A stretch of 35,882 bases of DNA, taken from the NCBI GenBank assembly GCA_016930745.1, contig JAFGGE010000010.1, positions 1 to 35,882 of the forward strand, read 5' to 3'. The notes beneath the pieces were generated by a model. That model was not told the DNA's origin, searched no databases, and saw only the letters and a program-made list of their open reading frames with translations. Positions 20,566 to 27,951 of the stretch are shown piece by piece. Numbering within the stretch: the stretch's first letter is position 1; the number at the start of each line of letters is the position of its first letter. Made by a program: the position numbers and the translations under genes. The DNA is from Sedimentisphaerales bacterium. Lineage in GTDB: Bacteria; Planctomycetota; Phycisphaerae; Sedimentisphaerales; Anaerohalosphaeraceae.

Positions 20566-23274
20566 ATGAAAGATGCAAAACCGTTCAATTTTATCGTATC
20601 ACTTTTTATCCTGTCGGCTATCTCTCTTTTGTATGCATCTGTGGCGTTGTCGAATTCTTCCGTACAAACGGAATCCTCTGTAAATCTCGCTTTGATTACA
20701 GAACCATCTTCTTCGCGGGTGTCAGGAGACACCTCGCTTTCGGCCCTGAACGACGATTCCGCGCCCAATACATCCCATGTTCGCGGCAAGGGATCCTACG
20801 GAAACTGGCCGGCCCGAGGAACGCAGTGGGTGCAGTATGATTGGAGCAAACCCATAAGCACCCAAAAAATCGACGTATACTGGTGGGATGATCGCAGGGG
20901 TGTACGCTTGCCGGCCGCCTGTCGATTGCTTTATTGGGATGGAAAGGCATTCGTACCGGTGAAAAATGCCCTCGGTTTAGGTGTGGAAAAAGATCGGTTC
21001 AACACAACCACGTTTGAGGAAGTGAGCACATCCAGACTCCGACTCGAGATCGATTCCGACGGCCAATATTCCACCGGCATTCTGGAATGGAAGGTTTACG
21101 ATTCCGGCAATTCTCCCGATTTTCCGCCCGTTGTGCAGGCGGGGGTGGATCGTGTGGTGATTCAGGGAGGCCGTACATGGCTTAATGGAACCGTCAAAAC
21201 GCTGCGTGGAGACAGCGTTCCCGTCGTCTGGAGCAAGATCTCCGGCCCCGGCAACGTGGCTTTTGCGAAGGCGGATTCGGTGGAGACGACGGCGACTTTT
21301 TCGGAGCCGGGGACTTATGTTCTTAACCTTGCTGCCGGCAAAGCGCCCTTACAGGGATCTTCCAAGCTAACCGTAAATGTGAATGCTCCCCCCCCGGCAA
21401 CCCACCTTCATCCGGTCGATACAATCCGTTACAAAATCGACAGTCCGCTCTGGTCCAAACGGGCAAAGGCCCTGATCGTCAACTGGATTCCCCACTGCAT
21501 AACGAAAATAGCCGATCCCGAAGTAAGGGAAGGGGGTATCAATAACTTTATTGACGCCGCCAAAAAACTTGCCGGCCAGGAACATGGTCCTCACAGGGGG
21601 TATGTTTTCTCCAATGCCTGGGTCTACAATACCATAGAATCCATCTGCGTCGCCCTCATGGTCGATCCGCAGGGAGATAAGGAAATCACAAATGCCCAGA
21701 ACCAAATGCGGGCGACACTGGAGGACTGGATTCCCAAAATACTGGCGGCGCAGGAACCGGATGGATATCTGCAGACCGCTTTTACGCTCAGCAACCGTCG
21801 TCGCTGGTCGCCGGAATTCAGGGGCGACCATGAAGGGTATGTGGCGGGATATTTTCTGGAGTGTGCCGTGAGTCACTATCTTTTGACCAACGGCAAAGAC
21901 GCAAGACTCTATGATGCCGCCAAGAAACTGGCCGACTGCTGGTGTGACAACATCGGTCCCGCCCCGAAAAAGGAATGGTATGACGGTCACCAGGCCATGG
22001 AGATCGCCCTGGTGCGGTTTGGCCGGTTTGTGAACGACAGGGAAGGCCGGGGCAGGGGAGATAAGTATATCGCATTGGCAAAGTTTCTTCTGGATTGCCG
22101 CCGGGACGGCTCCGAATACGATCAGAGCCATGTGCCGGTTGTCCGGCAATACGAGGCGGTGGGCCATGCGGTGCGGGCCTCCTATTCCTATGCGGGGATG
22201 GCCGATGTGGCGATGGAGACCGGTGATGTGGATTATCTCAGCGCCACCATGTCCCTGTGGGATAATATGGTCCATCGGAAATATTATGTGACCGGGGGCA
22301 TCGGCAGCGGGGAGACTTCGGAGGGATTCGGGCCGGACTATTCGCTGCCTCATGACGCGTATTGCGAATCCTGCTCTAGTTGCGGATTGATCTTTATGCA
22401 GCACAAGCTGAATATGATCTGGCATGACGCCAGATACGCGGATTTGTACGAGGAAACGCTTTACAATGCCCTTCTGGGATCCATTGATCTGGAAGGAAAG
22501 AATTTCTATTATCAGAATCCGCTGGATTCACGGCAAAACCGGTATGACTGGCACGGCTGCCCGTGCTGTGTCGGCAATATCCCGCGGACGCTTCTGATGC
22601 TGCCGACGTGGATGTACAGCAAAAGCGACAACGGCCTTTATGTGAACCTCTTTGCGGGCAGCACGGTACAGGTCGGCAAGGTGGCCGGGACCGATGTGGA
22701 AATGGTGCAATCGACGGATTATCCCTGGAGCGGCGATGTCCAGATCACCGTCAATCCCGCCTCGGAAACGAATTTCGACATATATATCCGTATGCCGAAT
22801 CGAAGCGTCAGCGACCTGTATACGGCCTCTCCCGTTTCGGACGGCCTCTCTTCGATTAAGATCAATGGAAATAAGGCGGCTCCTGCTATGCAAAACGGCT
22901 ATGCCGTACTACACCGTACATGGAAGGCCGGCGATAGGATTGCTCTTACGCTGCCCATGAAGATTCAACGAATCAAAGGCATCGACAAAATAGAGGCGAC
23001 GCGAGACCGGGTGGCGCTGCGCTGCGGACCGTTGCTCTACAGCTTCGAGAGAGTAGACCAGAATCTGGACAACATCCTGCCGTCCGATATCCCGTTGAAG
23101 ACGGAGTGGAAGCCGGAATTGCTGGAGGGAGTGATTGTAATTCGAGGATCATGGGCCGATGGTTCTGATTTAATGGCCATTCCGAATTATGCAAGAAACA
23201 ATCGTTCTTTTATTGAACAGGGGGATCGCCGTGGCCGCGGATTGCTATCCTCCGTCTGGATGAAGGACCGGTAA
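20566..23274 (+). CDS. DUF1680 / GH127 glycoside hydrolase (beta-L-arabinofuranosidase type) with N-terminal F5/8C-like and Ig/PKD-like domains
   Basis: A 902-aa exported enzyme: signal peptide (about 8-28), galactose-binding-like domain (about 35-180; WVQYDWSKPISTQKIDVYWWDD), Ig/PKD-like domain (about 185-275; GDSVPVVWSKISGPGNVAF), then the (alpha/alpha)6 DUF1680 catalytic domain from about 283. GH127 residues are visible: VTGGIGSGETSEGF with E586 as likely acid/base, YCESCSS with E601 and C603, and CPCCVGN with C667/C668, matching the zinc-bound cysteine nucleophile site of the bifidobacterial enzyme. These release beta-L-arabinofuranose, and related families cleave other sugars, so the exact bond is uncertain. 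It starts a four-gene plus-strand unit and diverges from the GH172 cluster. Confidence 0.92.
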   Translation: MKDAKPFNFIVSLFILSAISLLYASVALSNSSVQTESSVNLALITEPSSSRVSGDTSLSALNDDSAPNTSHVRGKGSYGNWPARGTQWVQYDWSKPISTQKIDVYWWDDRRGVRLPAACRLLYWDGKAFVPVKNALGLGVEKDRFNTTTFEEVSTSRLRLEIDSDGQYSTGILEWKVYDSGNSPDFPPVVQAGVDRVVIQGGRTWLNGTVKTLRGDSVPVVWSKISGPGNVAFAKADSVETTATFSEPGTYVLNLAAGKAPLQGSSKLTVNVNAPPPATHLHPVDTIRYKIDSPLWSKRAKALIVNWIPHCITKIADPEVREGGINNFIDAAKKLAGQEHGPHRGYVFSNAWVYNTIESICVALMVDPQGDKEITNAQNQMRATLEDWIPKILAAQEPDGYLQTAFTLSNRRRWSPEFRGDHEGYVAGYFLECAVSHYLLTNGKDARLYDAAKKLADCWCDNIGPAPKKEWYDGHQAMEIALVRFGRFVNDREGRGRGDKYIALAKFLLDCRRDGSEYDQSHVPVVRQYEAVGHAVRASYSYAGMADVAMETGDVDYLSATMSLWDNMVHRKYYVTGGIGSGETSEGFGPDYSLPHDAYCESCSSCGLIFMQHKLNMIWHDARYADLYEETLYNALLGSIDLEGKNFYYQNPLDSRQNRYDWHGCPCCVGNIPRTLLMLPTWMYSKSDNGLYVNLFAGSTVQVGKVAGTDVEMVQSTDYPWSGDVQITVNPASETNFDIYIRMPNRSVSDLYTASPVSDGLSSIKINGNKAAPAMQNGYAVLHRTWKAGDRIALTLPMKIQRIKGIDKIEATRDRVALRCGPLLYSFERVDQNLDNILPSDIPLKTEWKPELLEGVIVIRGSWADGSDLMAIPNYARNNRSFIEQGDRRGRGLLSSVWMKDR

Positions 23275-23375
23275 TGGACGGCGGGGGAGGTTCGGCAAAG
23301 TAAAGTTCGAGAGCAAAGCGTCGAGGCGAGGATTCCGTATCCTTACCTCATTTGGGATCTGCTGGCGATACCTAT

Positions 23376-24665
23376 ATGGCAGAGAATATAAGCCAGAAAG
23401 GAAGTCGATATACAGGCCGCTGGTGGCGATCTGTGGGACCGGCTCTTATCACGGCCTGTGTCGTTTTCGGTCCGGGAAGCCTTCTGGTCAGCGCCAACAT
23501 CGGAGCGACCTATCGCACCGAGATGCTTTGGCTGCTGGTCCTTACCGGAATCCTGATGGGTGTTTATGTAAACATGGCCGCTCGTGTGGGAGTCGTGGGC
23601 GGCGCCAGTCCCTGTCGCCTGATCGCCGAGCATGCCGGCCGGGGGTATGCGGTTGCCGTAGGGCTGACGCTCTTTTCCATTTGTTCGATCTTCCAGTTCG
23701 GCAACAATCTGGCCGTGGCGGCGGCGGCGAGGGCGTTGCTACCGGGCATTCATGCACAATGGATTGTGGTCGGATTGAATCTATGTATTGTTGTGCTGTT
23801 GTTTACGGCAAGGCATGTGTATCAATTTCTCGAACGAATGGTCAAAGTCACGGTCGCCTTAATTCTTATCTGTTTTCTGCTCAACTTAATCGCCGCTCAT
23901 CCCCGTCCGGCGGCGATACTCAAGGGATTGATTCCTCAGATTCCGGTCGGGCTGTCGTTTGCCTTCCCCCAAAAAGCCGACGGAGGCATTCAGGATCCGA
24001 TGCTTCTGGTCGCGTCCTTATGCGGGACTACATTTTCGATAGGGGCGGCGTTTTATCAGGGCAACCTGGTGCGGGAAAAAGGATGGGGCTTGCAGGAGTA
24101 TCGCCGGGGAATCCAGGACACGATCGCCGGGGTCGCGGTTTTAACGACGGTCAGCGCCATGATCATGATTACGACAGCCACGATCATCCCGGGCAAAAAC
24201 GCCACGGATGTGGGGATGCTGGCCCAATCGCTGCAGCCGCTGCTGGGAACATTATCTTACCTTGCGTTTTGTCTGGGGCTTTTGGCGGTATCGTTGAATC
24301 CGTTTTTAATCAATGCCATGATCGGCGGCGGCATTCTGGCCGACGGCATGGGGATGGAATCTCGGCTTGGCGACAAGTGGCCCAAACGTTTTACCGTGAT
24401 CGTGATGCTGATCGGCATGGTCGTCGCTCTACTGGCCCTGCAAACCGGCGAAAAACCCGTCCGGCTTGTTATCGTCGGTCAGGCCCTGACGGTCATTGGC
24501 AATCCCTTGATGGCGGTTTCCCTTCTCTGGCTGGCAAACCGCCATCAGATCATGGGAACGTATCGGAATCGGTTCCTGACCAACGTAATCGGCGGGATTG
24601 GATTAATTACGGTATTATTTATGGCACTACGAGTTTTCTATCTGATTGTCTTGAAATTGACCTGA
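23376..24665 (+). CDS. Nramp-family (divalent-metal-transporter-like) membrane protein lacking canonical metal-binding motifs
   Basis: A hydrophobic protein of about 429 aa with around 11 membrane helices and Nramp-like layout (RSVGPALITACVVFGPGSLLVSANIGA at the start). The helix-1 metal motif DPGN is replaced by FGPGS, and the helix-6 segment, normally containing M-P-H, reads TTFSIGAAFYQGNLV. The key aspartate, asparagine and methionine are therefore absent. Nramp relatives without them carry Mg2+ or have unknown cargo. The track start at 23352 is TTG; I use the ATG at 23376, though neither has a strong SD site. It follows GH127 by 101 bp and precedes catabolic genes by 28 bp. Cargo could be a metal cofactor or something linked to the sugar pathway; this is open. 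Confidence 0.85.
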   Translation: MAENISQKGSRYTGRWWRSVGPALITACVVFGPGSLLVSANIGATYRTEMLWLLVLTGILMGVYVNMAARVGVVGGASPCRLIAEHAGRGYAVAVGLTLFSICSIFQFGNNLAVAAAARALLPGIHAQWIVVGLNLCIVVLLFTARHVYQFLERMVKVTVALILICFLLNLIAAHPRPAAILKGLIPQIPVGLSFAFPQKADGGIQDPMLLVASLCGTTFSIGAAFYQGNLVREKGWGLQEYRRGIQDTIAGVAVLTTVSAMIMITTATIIPGKNATDVGMLAQSLQPLLGTLSYLAFCLGLLAVSLNPFLINAMIGGGILADGMGMESRLGDKWPKRFTVIVMLIGMVVALLALQTGEKPVRLVIVGQALTVIGNPLMAVSLLWLANRHQIMGTYRNRFLTNVIGGIGLITVLFMALRVFYLIVLKLT

Positions 24666-24693
24666 TCCACCATGTTGGGGATAAGCTCAAACG

Positions 24694-25713
24694 ATGAATA
24701 CGAGTTATCCGTACAATGAATCTGAACTGGAAAGGATGCTCAGCCAACCTTCCGAGGCGGCCATAGAAACGTTTCGAACCATAGAAGGCGACATTGCCGT
24801 GCTTGGAGCCGGGGGGAAGATGGGGCCGACGCTGGCCATGATGCTGAAAAAAGCGGCGCCGGATAAACGGATTTATGCGGTTTCCCGTTTTTCGGACAAG
24901 TCCATTGCTTCTCGTCTTGAAAGAGCGGGAATTGTCCCGATTATGGCGGATCTGTTGGAGCCGGCCGACCACAAACAACTTCCGGATGTCGCCAACGTAT
25001 ATTATCTGGTCGGCATGAAATTCGGAGCGGCCGACAGACCGCCCCTCACATGGGCCATCAACAGTTATCTTCCGGGCCGGATGGCCTATCATTACAGGAA
25101 TTCCAGGATGGTCGTTTTTTCCACGGGGAATGTGTATCCTTTTGTGCATATCGGAGAAAATGCCCCTAGTGAACAGTCCCAACCAGCTCCGGTGGGCGAG
25201 TATGCCCAATCCTGTCTGGGACGGGAACGAATCTTTCAATACTTCTCCGAAAAGTACGACGCGCCGATGACGATCGTTCGCCTGAATTATGCCAACGAGC
25301 CGAGGTACGGGATTATTGCCGATTTGACATTGAAAATTCTTCACGATGAACCGATCGATTTATGTGTGCCGGCCGTGAATCTGATCTGGCAAAGGGATGC
25401 TGTCGAATATATTTTGCGCTCCCTTGTCTTGGCGCAATCCCCGCCGGCCATGCTGAATGTGGCCGGGCCTGATGTGGTTAAGGTCCGTGAGTTGGCCCTT
25501 CAGATCGCCTGTCAATTGGGAAAAACAGCCGTTTTTTCTCTTGCCGAAGGAACTCGATCCTTGCTTTCGGACGCTTCGTTGTGTATGCGATATTTCGGAC
25601 CTCCTGCCATGGGTCTTTCCGAGATGGTTTCTGCGATTGTCGCCTGGATCGCAGCGGGCAAAGAGGTCCTGAATAAACCCACCAAATTTGAGATACAGGA
25701 TGGGAGGTTTTAG
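24694..25713 (+). CDS. NAD(P)-dependent epimerase/dehydratase-like protein (extended SDR, degenerate YxxxK)
   Basis: A 339-aa cytoplasmic protein. A helical stretch of about 30 residues precedes the Rossmann strand and glycine loop VLGAGGKMG (36-44). The SDR serine region FSTGNVYPF (142-150) is followed by the expected catalytic tyrosine in GEYAQSCLGRERIF, but the fourth residue after Y170 is Cys174, not the usual Lys. This points to altered chemistry or a non-classical proton relay, and seems characteristic of this subfamily rather than a local defect. It lies between the Nramp-like gene and the DHDPS-family gene, 8 bp before the latter. I infer a role in oxidising or epimerising a sugar or sugar acid; the substrate cannot be named. 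Confidence 0.82.
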   Translation: MNTSYPYNESELERMLSQPSEAAIETFRTIEGDIAVLGAGGKMGPTLAMMLKKAAPDKRIYAVSRFSDKSIASRLERAGIVPIMADLLEPADHKQLPDVANVYYLVGMKFGAADRPPLTWAINSYLPGRMAYHYRNSRMVVFSTGNVYPFVHIGENAPSEQSQPAPVGEYAQSCLGRERIFQYFSEKYDAPMTIVRLNYANEPRYGIIADLTLKILHDEPIDLCVPAVNLIWQRDAVEYILRSLVLAQSPPAMLNVAGPDVVKVRELALQIACQLGKTAVFSLAEGTRSLLSDASLCMRYFGPPAMGLSEMVSAIVAWIAAGKEVLNKPTKFEIQDGRF

Positions 25714-25721
25714 CCTCTTGC

Positions 25722-26786
25722 ATGAATCGGGATATTGCAAATAAACTTCACTCGGGTTGTGTGATACCCGCTCACCCGCTGATTCTGAATGGCCGGCATC
25801 GCATGGATATCCGCCGTCAAAAGGCATTGACGCGATACTATTTATCGGCCGGCGCAGGCGGGCTTGCCGTCGGTGTGCACACAACCCAGTTCGCCATCCA
25901 TGATCCGAACATCGGTTTACTGAAACCGGTTCTGGAGCTGGCGGCGGAAACGGCGGCGGATGTTGTCCGAAAAACGGGACAGCCCGCCCCGATTCTGATT
26001 GCCGGCATCGTCGGATCCACCGAACAGGCTGTCCGTGAGGCCGAGCTGGCACAGCGGCTTGGCTACCACATCGGCCTGTTGTCCCTGACAGCCCTGAAGG
26101 GTAAAACCATGGCACAATGGCTCGATCATGCCCGGCAGGTGGCGGCGGTTATTCCCATCATGGGTTTTTATCTGCAGCAGTCCATCAGCGGAATGGTTCT
26201 GCCGGAGCGGTTCTGGCGGGAACTGGCGGACATTCCCGGCCTGGCGGCGATTAAAATCGCTCCGTTTAACCGGTATCAGACGCTGAATGTTCTCGAAGCC
26301 GTAGCGCACAGCGGCCGTGCCGAGCAGATCGCTTTATATACCGGTAATGATGATTCCATTCTGTTGGATTTGCTGACGCGGTATGAATTCATGGTAGACG
26401 GGCGTCCCGTGGTGTTGCGAATCACAGGGGGCCTGTTGGGGCAATGGGCCTGCTGGACCCAAAAGGCCGTGGCGTATCTGGAGGCTGTTCACAGGCTATG
26501 TAAAGCAAATGATCCCATCCCTCCTGACATGTTAACATTGGCAGGTCAGCTTACCCTTGCCAACAAAGCGATCTTTGACGCCGACCATAATTTTACCGGT
26601 TGTATCCCGGGGATTCTATATGTGCTTCAACGGCAGGGTTTTCTTCAAGAAATTTTTACGCTGGATCCGAAGGAGAGGCTTTCTCCCGGTCAGGCCGATG
26701 CGATAGACCGGATTCTCAAAGGATATCCTCACCTTGCCGATGACGACTTTGTGAAAGCCAATATTTCCGACTGGTTGTCCGATTAG
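25722..26786 (+). CDS. Dihydrodipicolinate synthase (DapA)-family aldolase/dehydratase
   Basis: A class I (Schiff-base) aldolase-type TIM barrel of 354 aa, longer than the ~290 of DapA. The Schiff-base lysine is K178 in LAAIKIAPFNRYQT, and Y150 in IMGFYLQQS is the usual catalytic tyrosine; AGIVGSTEQAVREAELAQRLG is the usual third barrel segment. The N-terminal G-T-T motif of true DapA reads AGAGGLAVGVHTTQF. Family members cleave or dehydrate sugar-acid-derived 2-keto acids (KDG/KDPG-like, N-acetylneuraminate), so with the adjacent SDR and GH127 a sugar-acid catabolic step is more likely than lysine synthesis. GGGAGG lies upstream across the end of the previous gene. It is the last plus-strand gene, converging with the nitrilase gene. 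Confidence 0.87.
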   Translation: MNRDIANKLHSGCVIPAHPLILNGRHRMDIRRQKALTRYYLSAGAGGLAVGVHTTQFAIHDPNIGLLKPVLELAAETAADVVRKTGQPAPILIAGIVGSTEQAVREAELAQRLGYHIGLLSLTALKGKTMAQWLDHARQVAAVIPIMGFYLQQSISGMVLPERFWRELADIPGLAAIKIAPFNRYQTLNVLEAVAHSGRAEQIALYTGNDDSILLDLLTRYEFMVDGRPVVLRITGGLLGQWACWTQKAVAYLEAVHRLCKANDPIPPDMLTLAGQLTLANKAIFDADHNFTGCIPGILYVLQRQGFLQEIFTLDPKERLSPGQADAIDRILKGYPHLADDDFVKANISDWLSD

Positions 26787-26838
26787 AACCTCCCTGGCAT
26801 GGCTAAAACCATGTTAATCCTATTTTTGCAGGAGATTG

Positions 26839-27933
26839 TCATTCCCGGTTTTCCGGTTTCTCGCGATAACGCCGGGCCCGGGGCAAATAGTCGTCAAGGA
26901 CCTCGATCTCAAACTCTGCGATCATATCCCTGGCGGTTACGGAGGGATGTTCGCTTGTGATAAGAACCGAACCCAGACAGCCGGGATCATGGATCGATAC
27001 TTGCGGGCCATATTTGGTTTTGAGTTTTCGCAGACGCTCCCAGTTGTAATCCAGATGCGCCAGGGCGCAATCGAGATTGACCTTCTGTGTGACAAAATCG
27101 AAATAATTGGTTGAAGAAGCCATAACCTCGCCCAGCGGATTTCGGATTTCGCACGGCAGGCCGGCGACGGCCCCGACAAAATGGCTGCGGCACGAGTAGG
27201 CCCAGTAAGACTGCATCAGGCCTCCGTGGTACATCGATGTAAACACGATCAGATCCGGCCTGGATTGGGCGTATCGGTTTCGTAATTCGTCAAAATTCAA
27301 GTCGAAGCAGATCGCAAAGGCCACTCGCCCGAAGTCGCACTCGACAATCGGCGCATCCCTGCCTGCCCGAATTTTACGATCCATCTCCCCGATCGTAGGG
27401 AAATTCTTGTTATATGTGCCGGCTGTTTGTCCGGACCGATCCAGGAGGATGCATGAGTTTCGCCATGTGCCGTCCGGCATTTCGCGTACCGCGGAATACA
27501 CCACATAGCAGGAGTTTTCCCGGGCAGTTTTGGCAAAGGAGCTTTGCACCTGATTCCCGCGAACGCGGTAATATTCCGTGCATTGTTCCTGCGACAGACC
27601 GGCGGGTCGGTCGCACGCTTCTGGCACGACGATCAAATCGGGCTTGTCAGGCAACACCTGGGCGAATCGGGCGTTCCAATGAGCAATGATTCGGTCCACA
27701 ATTTTCTGTGGAGGCGTTTGCGGATCGACCGAGATGGGACGCGGCCCGAGGGTGGCGATCGTAATGATTTTGTTCTTCGGTTTGGGAGCTGCTTTATTAG
27801 CGGCCTTCTCGGCCTCGCCTGCCGGAGACGAAAGGGCCGATGCCAGAATACCGAGAACGGCAAACATGCCAATAGACCTTCTGGCGCCGATAATAGGACA
27901 GTATCCACATTTGCGACAAAGGGACCGGTTCAT
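26839..27933 (-). CDS. Carbon-nitrogen hydrolase (nitrilase superfamily), probably exported
   Basis: The nitrilase Glu-Lys-Cys triad is complete: E105 in IVVPEACDRP, K176 in TYNKNFPTIGE and C209 in AFAICFDLNFDE. The superfamily hydrolyses non-peptide C-N bonds in amides, carbamoyl compounds or nitriles. Before the domain is an N-terminal extension with CRKCGYC, a pair of arginines and a hydrophobic stretch (GMFAVLGILASAL) followed by SPAGEA, reading as a signal peptide, which is unusual for this mostly cytoplasmic superfamily. The gene begins 18 bp after the stop of the glycosidase-esterase gene with GGGAGG nine bases from the ATG, so they are co-transcribed. This could indicate removal of an amide substituent from glycans, by inference. 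Confidence 0.88.
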   Translation of the reverse strand: MNRSLCRKCGYCPIIGARRSIGMFAVLGILASALSSPAGEAEKAANKAAPKPKNKIITIATLGPRPISVDPQTPPQKIVDRIIAHWNARFAQVLPDKPDLIVVPEACDRPAGLSQEQCTEYYRVRGNQVQSSFAKTARENSCYVVYSAVREMPDGTWRNSCILLDRSGQTAGTYNKNFPTIGEMDRKIRAGRDAPIVECDFGRVAFAICFDLNFDELRNRYAQSRPDLIVFTSMYHGGLMQSYWAYSCRSHFVGAVAGLPCEIRNPLGEVMASSTNYFDFVTQKVNLDCALAHLDYNWERLRKLKTKYGPQVSIHDPGCLGSVLITSEHPSVTARDMIAEFEIEVLDDYLPRARRYREKPENRE

Positions 27934-27951
27934 GGCAAAGTCCTCCCAATG

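Noticed and set aside
21367-22425. 352-aa minus-strand ORF
   Set aside because: Antisense to the GH127 catalytic domain; His/Gly/Arg-rich and featureless.
23423-24697. 424-aa plus-strand ORF
   Set aside because: Out-of-frame shadow of the Nramp-like gene; not hydrophobic and no motifs.
26798-26813. CATGG-CTAAAA-CCATG inverted repeat between convergent genes
   Set aside because: Only five pairs and no proper T run on either side; too weak to call a terminator.
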